NCBI GenBank assembly: GCA_041484845.1
Contig: JBGPIK010000099.1
Location: 1-17,770 of the forward strand
Length of the DNA: 17,770 bases
Origin: JBGPIK01 sp041484845
GTDB taxonomy: Bacteria > Desulfobacterota > Binatia > UBA9968
Reading direction: 5' to 3'
Shown in pieces: positions 7,086 through 13,594 of this stretch. The notes beneath the pieces are model-generated. The model saw nothing but the letters and a program-made list of their open reading frames with translations, was not told where the DNA came from and searched no databases. A program made the position numbers and the translations under genes. Each line of letters opens with the position of its first letter. Position 1 is the stretch's first letter.

Positions 7086-8083
7086 CGTACCTTTCTCAAA
7101 CCCCTGTTTCCGCCCCGATCTATTTTTTTATTCGTTGAACTTTTGAACGCTTGAACCTTTGAACCCTTAACCGCCGTGAGCAACCAGACCATGATCGCCT
7201 TCTGCACATGGAGGCGATTTTCCGCTTGGTCGAAGGCTATGCAGTGCGGCCCTTCCATCACTTCTTCGGTGATTTCCTGTCCGCGATGTGCCGGTAAACA
7301 ATGCATGACCGCTACGTCGTCCTTTGCCAACGAGACGATACCCTCGTTGACTTGATAATTCTTGAACGCTTTCATGCGCGCCGTGGCGTCCCATTCCTGT
7401 CCCATACTCGCCCAGACATCCGTGTAGATCACGTCAGCGCCGTGCACAGCCTCTTCAACCGAATGGGTCACGTTGAGCCGCGCGCCGTTCTTCCTGGCCC
7501 GAGCTTCAATTTCCCTGTTGGGCTCATAACCTTTGGGACACGCGACGACAAAAGAAAACGGGATCTTTTCAGCGGCTTCCATCCATGAATGGACCATATT
7601 GTTGCCGTCGCCGACGAAGGTAATTTTGAGCCCCTCCAGTTTTCCTTTGTGCTCCAACAGCGTCAGGCAATCGGCCAACACTTGGCACGGGTGGTAAAGG
7701 TCGGTGAGCGCATTGATAACCGGGACAGAAGCGTAGCGCGCCATTTCGTCCAATGTTGCCTGGGCGAAAGTACGCACGACAATCAGGTCCACCCATCGGC
7801 TCAAGCTGCGCGCGCAATCGGCGGGCGTTTCACGCACCCCCAGCTGAACCTCCGTCGGGGCGAGAAAAACCACGTGACCGCCGAGCTGGAGCATGCCGAT
7901 CTCGAATGTTACGCGGGTCCGCAGGCTCGGCTTTTCGAACAGCATGGCGAGCCCTTTGCCCGCCAGCAGGCGGTGGTCCCGGCCGCTCTTTTGTTTGCGT
8001 TTGAGCTCACCGGCCAGCCGTAAGATCGCCAGGATCTCCTCGCGACTCCAGTCTTCAAAACTCAACAGGTCTCGCTTGCTCAT
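7082..8083 (-). CDS. argF: Ornithine carbamoyltransferase ArgF, with an unusual C-terminal tail
   Basis: 333 residues. Transfers the carbamoyl group to ornithine, giving citrulline. Carbamoyl-phosphate motif SLRTR is at 53-57 (L instead of the common T), HPCQ at 131-134 and the ornithine motif HCLP at 261-264; VGDGNNMVHSW is also typical. The family normally ends near the ENRLHVQKAIMVWLL helix (about residue 302). Here about 30 further residues follow, basic and of low complexity, and the DNA encoding the first part of them is a perfect 8-bp-period GTTCAA array. The tail looks like translated spacer, not a domain. It brings the argF stop into ATGA overlap with argG and holds argG's ribosome site. 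Start ATG at 8083, 20 nt after argD, with a weak GGGA upstream. Confidence 0.97.
   Translation of the reverse strand: MSKRDLLSFEDWSREEILAILRLAGELKRKQKSGRDHRLLAGKGLAMLFEKPSLRTRVTFEIGMLQLGGHVVFLAPTEVQLGVRETPADCARSLSRWVDLIVVRTFAQATLDEMARYASVPVINALTDLYHPCQVLADCLTLLEHKGKLEGLKITFVGDGNNMVHSWMEAAEKIPFSFVVACPKGYEPNREIEARARKNGARLNVTHSVEEAVHGADVIYTDVWASMGQEWDATARMKAFKNYQVNEGIVSLAKDDVAVMHCLPAHRGQEITEEVMEGPHCIAFDQAENRLHVQKAIMVWLLTAVKGSKVQAFKSSTNKKIDRGGNRGLRKVR
7135..7164 (-). repeat. GTTCAA tandem array inside the 3' end of argF (perfect 8-bp period)
   Basis: TTGAAC occurs on the plus strand at 7135, 7143, 7151 and 7159, each exactly 8 bp apart; in the sense direction the units are GTTCAAAG, GTTCAAGC, GTTCAAAA, GTTCAACG. 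It lies in frame in argF and encodes part of its extra tail (residues about 308-316: SKVQAFKSS). Because 8 is not a multiple of 3, successive units are read in different frames, and none of the three frames of the unit forces a stop. Confidence 0.9.
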
Positions 8084-8103
8084 GATTGATCCCGTTCGTG
8101 TTG

Positions 8104-9294
8104 TTATTGGCGCGCGAGAATATTTTCAAGGATGGACAGTCCCCGCTCGATTTCCTTGGGCGTGATCGTTAACGGCGGCACAAAGCGTAGAACCTTATAT
8201 GCGGTGCAATTGAGCAGGAGCCCCTCCGCCATACAGGCCTCGACGATCTTGGCGCCTTCCATCTCCAGCTCCAGCCCAAGGATGAGGCCCTTACCGCGAA
8301 TGCTGCGCACAAAAGAGAACCGCTGCTGCAATTTTTCCAGCCCCTGAACGAACAGTTTTCCCATTTTGACACAGTTCTTGAGCACGCCGCCTTTCAGTAG
8401 GGTGTTCATCACTGCCAAACCGACGCTGCAAGCGAGCGGGTTTCCGCCAAATGTTGAGGCGTGACTTCCGGGGATAAAACTCTTCGCTACCTCTTCTCGC
8501 GCCAGCATGGCTCCGAACGGCAGTCCGCCACCCAACGCTTTGGCTAAGGTCATGATGTCGGGTTGCATCCCGAAATGTTCGTAACCGAAGAGCTTTCCGG
8601 TTCGTCCCATGCCGGTCTGGACTTCATCGAAGATCAGCAATAAGCCGCGGCGATCGCAGAGTTCTCTAAGACCCTGGAGATAATTTTCATCGGGAACGTT
8701 GACCCCTCCCTCGCCTTGTATGGGTTCGACCAGAATCCCGACCGTCTTGTGCTCGTCGACCGCCTCCTCGGCGGCCCTGAGATCGTTGTAAGGGATGTAC
8801 CGGAAACCTTCGGGCAAAGGATCGTAACCGGCGCGGACCTTTTCCTGACCGGTGGCGGTTAAAGTTGCGAGGGTACGGCCGTGAAATGAGTTGTGTGCCG
8901 TGAGGATCTCGTATTTTCCGCCGCCATGCTCGCCGCCGTAGCGCCGCGCCAGCTTGATCGCCGCCTCGTTAGCTTCCGCGCCGCTATTGCAAAAAAAAAC
9001 GCGGTCGGCAAAAGAGTGGCGGCACAACTCCCGCGCCAATTCGGACTGCGGTTGAATGTGGTAGAGATTGGAAACGTGCAGCAGTTTACGGGACTGCTTT
9101 TGGATCGCGCGCACCACGGCGGGATGGCAGTGTCCCAGGCTGTTGACGGCGATCCCGGCTAAGAAATCGAGGTATTCTTTGCCGTCGGCATCCCACACCC
9201 GCGTCCCTTTGCCGCGCACCAGCGCGATCGGATAACGTGCGTACGTGTGTGCGACATATTTGTCGGTGAGCTTGGCGACATCGTGATTGTTCAT
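8104..9294 (-). CDS. argD: Acetylornithine aminotransferase ArgD
   Basis: 396 residues, normal length. Class-III PLP transaminase converting N-acetylglutamate semialdehyde to N-acetylornithine with glutamate; members of the family can also serve the N-succinyl-DAP aminotransferase step of lysine synthesis. Visible marks: NSGAEANEAAIKLAR (103-117), NSFHGRT (135-141), EPIQGEGGV (190-198), FDEVQTGMGRTG (222-233, D223 contacts the PLP ring nitrogen), and the PLP lysine K252 in TLAKALGGGLPFGAM. The ATG lies three bases after the argB stop, with GAGGAAA in the end of argB, so coupled. Its possible dual role matters because no dapC or dapL is in the window. Confidence 0.97.
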   Translation of the reverse strand: MNNHDVAKLTDKYVAHTYARYPIALVRGKGTRVWDADGKEYLDFLAGIAVNSLGHCHPAVVRAIQKQSRKLLHVSNLYHIQPQSELARELCRHSFADRVFFCNSGAEANEAAIKLARRYGGEHGGGKYEILTAHNSFHGRTLATLTATGQEKVRAGYDPLPEGFRYIPYNDLRAAEEAVDEHKTVGILVEPIQGEGGVNVPDENYLQGLRELCDRRGLLLIFDEVQTGMGRTGKLFGYEHFGMQPDIMTLAKALGGGLPFGAMLAREEVAKSFIPGSHASTFGGNPLACSVGLAVMNTLLKGGVLKNCVKMGKLFVQGLEKLQQRFSFVRSIRGKGLILGLELEMEGAKIVEACMAEGLLLNCTAYKVLRFVPPLTITPKEIERGLSILENILARQ

Positions 9295-9297
9295 CGA

Positions 9298-10179
9298 TTA
9301 TTTCCTCACCACCTCGGTCCCCACGCCTTCTTTCGTAAAAATTTCCAAAAGCACGGCATGCTTGACGCGGCCATCGAGAATATGGGTCTTGCCGACGCCG
9401 CCTTTGAGCGCCTCTATGCAGCATTCGACTTTCGGAATCATCCCGGCCCCGACGATACCTTCCTGAATCATTTTGCGCGCTTGATTGACCTTCAGGGTGC
9501 TCATGAACTCGCCCTTTTTGTCCTTCACTCCTTCGATGTCGGTCATGAGGATGAGCTTTTCCGCATGCAAGGCCTCAGCTATCTCGCCCGCAACCAAATC
9601 CGCATTAATGTTGTAGGTCTCGCCGTTTTCGCCGGCGCCCACCGGCGCAATCACGGGTATGAACTTGTTTTCGTCCAGCGAATCGATGACCAGCGGGTTG
9701 ATGCCGACAATCTCGCCGACCATCCCGATGTCGATAATTTCCGGCGACTCGCCGTTATTCGAAACCGTGACATTCATCTTGCGCGCCAGGATGAGGCCGC
9801 CGTCTTTGCCGCTAAGACCGACCGCCATACCGCCGTGCTGATTGATGAGTGTGACGATCTCTTTATTGACCTTCCCCACCAGGACCATCTCGACGATATC
9901 CAGGGTCTCCTGATCGGTCACGCGCATGCCGCGGACGTAGCGGCTGGTGATCCCCATCTTTTCCAATGTTATGTCGATCTGCGGACCGCCACCATGCACG
10001 ACCACGGGATTGATCCCGAGATACTTGAGGAGGACGATATCTTGAGCGAAGCTCGCCTTCAGCTCCTCGTTCTCCATGGCATGGCCGCCGTATTTGATGA
10101 CGAAGGTCTTGCCGTAAAAGCGTCGAAAATAGGGCAATGCCTCCATCAACACTTCCGCTTTGTTGATGAAACGCTCCAT
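9298..10179 (-). CDS. argB: N-acetylglutamate kinase ArgB, arginine-sensitive type
   Basis: 293 residues. Phosphorylates N-acetylglutamate. The amino-acid-kinase core shows K29 in VIKYGGHAM, the glycine loop HGGGPQI (62-68), and NADLVAGEIAEAL (192-204). An N-terminal helix of about 22 residues (MERFINKAEVLMEALPYFRR) precedes the core, and the C-terminus has LDGRVKH (268-274) and EGVGTE (284-289). From published work on the Pseudomonas and Thermotoga enzymes, this N-helix and this C-terminal signature mark hexameric kinases inhibited by arginine; E. coli's insensitive enzyme lacks the helix. Feedback inhibition is therefore a strong inference. Start ATG with GAGG nine bases upstream. It is the first gene of the close-packed arg/lys run, after a 175-nt spacer. 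Confidence 0.98.
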   Translation of the reverse strand: MERFINKAEVLMEALPYFRRFYGKTFVIKYGGHAMENEELKASFAQDIVLLKYLGINPVVVHGGGPQIDITLEKMGITSRYVRGMRVTDQETLDIVEMVLVGKVNKEIVTLINQHGGMAVGLSGKDGGLILARKMNVTVSNNGESPEIIDIGMVGEIVGINPLVIDSLDENKFIPVIAPVGAGENGETYNINADLVAGEIAEALHAEKLILMTDIEGVKDKKGEFMSTLKVNQARKMIQEGIVGAGMIPKVECCIEALKGGVGKTHILDGRVKHAVLLEIFTKEGVGTEVVRK

Positions 10180-10195
10180 CTGTAATGTCCTCAGC

Positions 10196-10216
10196 CCAGC
10201 AGGCTCTGAAAAACCT
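10196..10216 (-). repeat. Extra partial copy of the palindrome arm upstream of argB
   Basis: The plus-strand stretch around CAGGCTCTGAAAAACC resembles the neighbouring arm CAGGCTGCTCAAAAAAAT at 10223-10240, in the same orientation, with a three-base gap. It could be a decayed duplicate of the arm of the palindromic element next to it. It lies just before the argB ribosome site. Confidence 0.4.
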
Positions 10217-10222
10217 TGATCA

Positions 10223-10354
10223 CAGGCTGCTCAAAAAAATCTCCGCTGCGAGGCGCGCAAAATTTGAACGAATTGAACGTTTTGAACCTTTGAACGGTTC
10301 ACGTTGCAGTACGTTGACGCGCAACGAAGCATAGGAGTCTTCTTCAGCAGCCCG
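10223..10354 (-). repeat. Imperfect 132-bp palindromic element filling the hslU-argB spacer, GTTCAA array in its loop
   Basis: The two outer arms, 10223-10244 and 10334-10354, pair at about 16 of 21 positions (sense strand: GGGCTGCTGAA at the hslU side, against TTTGAGCAGCC at the argB side). Just inside, 10245-10260 and 10314-10330 form a second arm pair around GCGCG. The outer arm begins at the first base after the hslU stop. The loop holds a four-unit GTTCAA array. On the sense strand a run of seven T at about 10232-10239 follows a weak stem, so partial termination after hslU is possible. The design resembles REP/MITE-like palindromic units. Nothing here is coding. Confidence 0.6.
10264..10295 (-). 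repeat. GTTCAA tandem array in the hslU-argB spacer (9, 9, 8 bp period)
   Basis: TTGAAC on the plus strand begins at 10264, 10273, 10282 and 10290. Sense-strand units are GTTCAAAG, GTTCAAAAC, GTTCAATTC, GTTCAAATT. It occupies the middle of the palindromic element and shows both spacings, linking the 8-bp arrays near lysA and argF with the 9-bp arrays near hslV and xerC. Confidence 0.85.
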
Positions 10355-11743
10355 CTAGAGGATATAGCGCGAGAGGTCCTCATTCTTCAAGATGGGAGTG
10401 AGCCGTTCGCGGACATATTGGGCATCGATGGCGACTTCTTTGCCCTGCATCTCCGGCGCGCTGAACGAAATCTCATCCAGCAAACGCTCCAAAACCGTGT
10501 GCAGCCGCCGGGCGCCAATATTCTCCATGCGCTCGTTTACATCGGATGCGATCAAAGCGATCTCTTCAATGGCATCCTCGCCAAAGTGAAGATGGACGTT
10601 CTCGGTTTCCAGTAACGCGGCGTACTGCTTGATCAGGGCGTTCTTCGGTTCGGTGAGGATTCGGACAAAATCCTCTTTGCCGAGAGAACTGAGTTCCACG
10701 CGGATCGGAAAGCGACCTTGAAACTCGGGGATCAGGTCCGAAGGCTTGGTGCTGTGAAAGGCACCGGAAGCAACAAACAGAATGTGGTCGGTCTTGACCA
10801 TGCCGTACTTGGTGTTCACGGTGCAGCCTTCAACGATCGGCAAGAGATCACGCTGCACCCCTTCCCGCGACACGTCGGGTCCGTGCATCGACTCGCGTCC
10901 CGCGATCTTGTCGATCTCATCTAAAAAAACGATGCCCGATTGTTCCACCCGGCGCACGGCTTCGGCGATAACTTTGTCCATATCGACGAGCCTGCTTGCC
11001 TCCTCTTGGGTAAGGATTTCCATGGCCTCGGGGATTTTGACCGTTTTTTTCTTCGTTTTTTTGGGCATGAGATTGGAAAACATTTCCTTGAGGTTGAATT
11101 CCATGCCTTCCATTCCCTGGGGCGTGAGCACTTCGATCATGGGCATCGCCGTCTGGGTCATTTCGATATCGACGAAGCGCTCGTCCATCTTGCCTTCGCG
11201 GAGCATTTTCTTTAACTTTTCGCGCGTGCCTTGAACACGGGCGGCGTCTATCGATTCGCCATCCACGGTTGCGGATGCACCCCCCGGCAAGAGCAGATCC
11301 AAAATGCGCTCCTCGGCGATTTCCCTGGCTTTGATCTCGACCTTCTGCTTCTCCTCCTCCTTCACCATATTGACGGCGAGGTCGGTCAGATCGCGAACGA
11401 TCGATTCGACGTCGCGTCCCACGTAACCGACTTCGGTGAACTTGGAAGCCTCGACTTTAATAAAGGGCGCCTGAGCGAGCTTGGCGAGACGCCGCGAAAT
11501 TTCCGTCTTGCCCACGCCGGTAGGACCGATCATGATAATATTTTTCGGCGCGATCTCCTCGCGCAGATCGTCCGGCACAAGTTGACGCCGCCAGCGGTTG
11601 CGCAAAGCTATCGCCACGGCACGTTTGGCGTCGCGCTGGCCAACGATGTAACGATCGAGTTCGGATACGATTTCCCTCGGCGTCATGACCGGCGCCGGCG
11701 AGTCATTGGACTCCAACAACGCAACTTTTCCACTTTCATTCAT
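10355..11743 (-). CDS. hslU: ATP-dependent protease ATPase subunit HslU
   Basis: 462 residues. AAA+ unfoldase that feeds substrates to the HslV peptidase chamber in the cytoplasm. Walker A is GPTGVGKT (73-80), followed by the pore-loop motif GYVGRD (106-111); Walker B/sensor region is VFLDEIDKIAGRE. An I-domain-like insertion lies between. The C-terminal LSRYIL matches the HslU tail that inserts into HslV to activate it. The core typical start MTPREIVSELD begins at residue 20, so the protein has about 19 extra residues over E. coli HslU; the ATG at 11743 has AGGAG 12 bases upstream, slightly far, whereas no site precedes Met20. It follows hslV after 100 nt. Confidence 0.97.
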   Translation of the reverse strand: MNESGKVALLESNDSPAPVMTPREIVSELDRYIVGQRDAKRAVAIALRNRWRRQLVPDDLREEIAPKNIIMIGPTGVGKTEISRRLAKLAQAPFIKVEASKFTEVGYVGRDVESIVRDLTDLAVNMVKEEEKQKVEIKAREIAEERILDLLLPGGASATVDGESIDAARVQGTREKLKKMLREGKMDERFVDIEMTQTAMPMIEVLTPQGMEGMEFNLKEMFSNLMPKKTKKKTVKIPEAMEILTQEEASRLVDMDKVIAEAVRRVEQSGIVFLDEIDKIAGRESMHGPDVSREGVQRDLLPIVEGCTVNTKYGMVKTDHILFVASGAFHSTKPSDLIPEFQGRFPIRVELSSLGKEDFVRILTEPKNALIKQYAALLETENVHLHFGEDAIEEIALIASDVNERMENIGARRLHTVLERLLDEISFSAPEMQGKEVAIDAQYVRERLTPILKNEDLSRYIL

Positions 11744-11803
11744 GGGAATAGCTAACTCCTAACAATTTCCCCAGGAAATGCAACGTGCGGCAGACACGAG
11801 CGC

Positions 11804-11831
11804 GACTTGAACATTTTGAACTGTTTGAACC
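11804..11831 (-). repeat. GTTCAA tandem array in the hslV-hslU spacer (9-bp period)
   Basis: TTGAAC on the plus strand begins at 11807, 11816 and 11825, exactly 9 bp apart; sense-strand units are GTTCAAACA, GTTCAAAAT, GTTCAAGTC. It starts 12 nt after the hslV stop. The remaining about 60 nt before hslU hold its ribosome site and nothing else I recognise. Confidence 0.85.
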
Positions 11832-11843
11832 TTTGTTTACCGG

Positions 11844-12374
11844 CTATGGCAATTCTTCAAACGTAAATTGATCGTTTGTATAGACGCAAATCCCCGCGGC
11901 TACGCGCATGGCCTCCTCTGCGATTGTCCGGGCATCCAACTGCGTATGTTTGACCAACACGCGGGCTGCGGCCAAGGCATAGTTTCCGCCCGAGCCGATG
12001 GCGATAATGCCGTCATCGGGTTCGACGACATCGCCGCTACCCGAGATCACCAACAGATCCTGAACATCGGCAATAATCAGCAGCGCTTCGAGCCGTCGCA
12101 AAATGCGATCCGTGCGCCAGTCTTTGGCCAGCTCCACCGCCGCGCGCTTGAGGTTGCCATTATATTGCTCGAGTTTGGCCTCAAATTTTTCGAACAGGGT
12201 AAAAGCGTCCGCGGTCGCGCCGGCAAAACCCGCGATGACGCGGTCGTGATGAAGTTTCCGCACCTTGCGGGCACTGCGCTTCATCACGGTTTGGCCCAAG
12301 CTTACCTGCCCGTCCCCGACAACGACGACTTTGCCGCCGTGGCGTACCGCCAGTATGGTTGTAGCTTCAAACAT
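11844..12374 (-). CDS. hslV: ATP-dependent protease peptidase subunit HslV
   Basis: 176 residues from the ATG at 12374. Proteasome-beta-like threonine peptidase that forms the HslUV complex. The propeptide MFEA precedes the catalytic Thr5 (TTILAVRHGGKVVVVGDGQVSLG), exposed on processing. GSGGNYALAAARVL and the end YTNDQFTFEELP are family typical. The frame also allows a TTG two codons upstream (12380), but GGAAA then lies only one base away; it fits the ATG with a six-base spacer, and MFxATT is the common form. Paired with hslU downstream, as in most bacteria. Confidence 0.97.
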   Translation of the reverse strand: MFEATTILAVRHGGKVVVVGDGQVSLGQTVMKRSARKVRKLHHDRVIAGFAGATADAFTLFEKFEAKLEQYNGNLKRAAVELAKDWRTDRILRRLEALLIIADVQDLLVISGSGDVVEPDDGIIAIGSGGNYALAAARVLVKHTQLDARTIAEEAMRVAAGICVYTNDQFTFEELP

Positions 12375-12380
12375 AATCAA

Positions 12381-12386
12381 TTTCCA
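12381..12386 (-). promoter_or_regulatory. Ribosome binding site deciding the hslV ATG start
   Basis: TGGAAA on the minus strand, six bases before the ATG at 12374 and touching the TTG at 12380. The spacing selects the ATG. Confidence 0.5.
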
Positions 12387-12393
12387 AGTCTGG

Positions 12394-12484
12394 GTAACGT
12401 TTTGAACGTCTGGAACAGCTTGAACGGCTTAAACCAGCGGCGCGCTTTGTCCAAAACGTTCAAGTCGTTTAAATAGTTCGAGTT
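12394..12484. repeat. Two facing GTTCAA arrays in the xerC-hslV spacer (9-bp period, inverted)
   Basis: At 12394-12434 the minus strand reads GTTTAAGCC, GTTCAAGCT, GTTCCAGAC, GTTCAAAAC; at 12449-12484 the plus strand reads GTCCAAAAC, GTTCAAGTC, GTTTAAATA, GTTCGAGTT. Both have a 9-bp period and face each other across a short GC-rich centre (CGGCGCGC). The two arms can pair imperfectly into a long hairpin in the transcript. This makes up most of the 128-nt (12375-12508) gap; the rest holds only the hslV ribosome site. Confidence 0.75.
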
Positions 12485-12508
12485 GTACCCGACGCCTGTT
12501 ACCTCTGT

Positions 12509-13417
12509 TCATGCGCGCGGATGCGCCTTATCGTAAACCGCGGTCAACTGGTCCAAATTCAAATGGGTGTAGCGCTGGGTCGTCGAGAGGCTCGCATGGC
12601 CAAGCATCTCCTGAATCACGCGCAGATCGGCGCCGCTGTTGAGCAGATGCGTCGCAAACGTGTGGCGCAAACCATGGGGACTGATCCTGACCTGTATCCC
12701 GACCTCCTTAAGATGCTTCTCCAGCAGCCGCGCCACGCTCCGAGTCGTCATTCGCCCGCCGCGATTGTTCAAAAAAACCGGGTTTTCGCCTTTGCACGGC
12801 AGATTCCACTTCTTCCTTACCTCTACACTATAGTCCCGGAGCGCGTCGAGTGCCATCTTGCCGATGGGCACGATCCGTTCTTTTGAGCCTTTCCCTAACA
12901 CGCGAACGATGCCCAGCTCAAAGTCCACATCGCTCCAGTTAAGCCCCACCAGTTCGCTCACCCGAATACCCGTGGAATAGAAGACCTCCAGGATCGCGCG
13001 ATCCCGGATGTCCAGCGCAGTATGGATCTTGATCCCGCCCAAGAGCTGGAACACATCGTCAACCGACAAAAACTTCGGCAGCGGTTTCTCCTGTTTGGGC
13101 GAGTTGATCAGCAGCAACGGATTTTTTTCAAGTTGGTGCGCGCTTACCAGATAACGGAAGAAACCTTTCAATGCGGCCAACTTTCGGCCAATGGAGCTTT
13201 TCTTTCGGTCTTTGGTTAGCGCCGCCAAATAGGCCCGGACAGCATGGATATCGACCTTGCGGACATCCACGCTCTTCTTCTCGGCCAAACACAGCTCCCG
13301 GTCAATCAGAAACCGCCGGAACTGCGCCAGGTCGCTTAAATAATTTCTCAGCGTGTGCGGTGAAACGTTGCGCTCGTTGCGGAGATGGTCGGCGTATTGT
13401 TGGATGAGATCTTCCAC
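12509..13417 (-). CDS. xerC: Tyrosine recombinase XerC
   Basis: 302 residues, family length. Site-specific recombinase that with XerD resolves chromosome dimers at dif. The N-terminal core-binding domain (about 1-95) has SPHTLRNYLSDLAQFRRFL. The catalytic set is complete: R152 (STGIRVSEL), K176 (LGKGSKER), H248 and R251 (SPHGLRHTFATHLL), H274 (LGHASLSTTQRYTH) and the nucleophile Y283. The start is GTG; the sequence just upstream has no strong Shine-Dalgarno. XerC versus XerD by sequence alone is not absolute, but the pairing with hslVU is typical of xerC. It is the first gene after the intergenic block that follows the subtilase. Confidence 0.93.
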   Translation of the reverse strand: MEDLIQQYADHLRNERNVSPHTLRNYLSDLAQFRRFLIDRELCLAEKKSVDVRKVDIHAVRAYLAALTKDRKKSSIGRKLAALKGFFRYLVSAHQLEKNPLLLINSPKQEKPLPKFLSVDDVFQLLGGIKIHTALDIRDRAILEVFYSTGIRVSELVGLNWSDVDFELGIVRVLGKGSKERIVPIGKMALDALRDYSVEVRKKWNLPCKGENPVFLNNRGGRMTTRSVARLLEKHLKEVGIQVRISPHGLRHTFATHLLNSGADLRVIQEMLGHASLSTTQRYTHLNLDQLTAVYDKAHPRA

Positions 13418-13442
13418 GGTTCAGGATGTGCGAGTCGAATGT

Positions 13443-13471
13443 ATCGTACCACAGGCATGCCGCGCTTGGAA
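13443..13471 (-). promoter_or_regulatory. Possible xerC promoter (extended -10)
   Basis: On the minus strand TGG-TACGAT (an extended -10) at 13451-13443 lies 17 bp after TTCCAA (13471-13466), a poor -35. Transcription would begin about 20 nt before the xerC GTG. An AT-rich perfect inverted repeat lies immediately upstream. Weak match, found by eye. Confidence 0.3.
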
Positions 13472-13472
13472 T

Positions 13473-13492
13473 ATTCATTTCCAAAAATGAAT
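13473..13492. repeat. Perfect 8-bp AT-rich inverted repeat upstream of xerC
   Basis: ATTCATTT (13473-13480) and AAATGAAT (13485-13492) are exact inverted copies around CCAA. It lies just upstream of the possible xerC -35 and could be an operator or a hairpin downstream of the subtilase gene. It lacks the GC-rich stem and T-run of a standard terminator. Confidence 0.5.
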
Positions 13493-13502
13493 CGAAACGG
13501 TT

Positions 13503-13571
13503 CGGGCAAATTTCAGACCGGAAACCGCCGCTGCGAGAAACTCGCGACGGCTCCGTCGTAGTGATTGCCCG
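13503..13571. repeat. Nested palindrome after the subtilase gene
   Basis: The outer arms CGGGCAA (13503-13509) and TTGCCCG (13565-13571) are inverted copies. Inside are two GC-rich hairpins that share bases: 13528-13550 (TGCGAG/CTCGCG core with an AAA loop, 9 of 10 pairs) and 13545-13558 (CGACGG/CCGTCG). They cannot both form fully. No T-run follows on the minus strand, so this is not an obvious intrinsic terminator; a REP-like element or Rho-linked 3' structure is as likely. Nothing in 13418-13594 looks coding. Confidence 0.5.
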
Positions 13572-13594
13572 GGCCAGAGAGTTGACGACAGGGG

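Noticed and set aside
7121..7130. T-rich run as a terminator between argF and argG
   Set aside because: The T-run is on the plus strand; in the direction of transcription it is an A-run inside the argF frame with no stem.
9247..10185. Plus-strand frame of 312 codons opposite argB
   Set aside because: Full-length shadow of argB; its His- and Asp-rich composition is typical of antisense translation.
10225..10262. Strong intrinsic terminator after hslU
   Set aside because: The T7 run is real, but the stem directly before it is short and bulged; listed only as a possibility in the palindromic element.
10264..10295. GTTCAA as the T-loop of a tRNA
   Set aside because: The motif resembles a tRNA T-loop, but no acceptor stem, anticodon arm or CCA-end context is present at any array.
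2754..12484. GTTCAA arrays as a CRISPR array
   Set aside because: Units are only 8-9 bp with 2-3 variable bases, dispersed among junctions, and there are no long repeats, spacers or cas genes.
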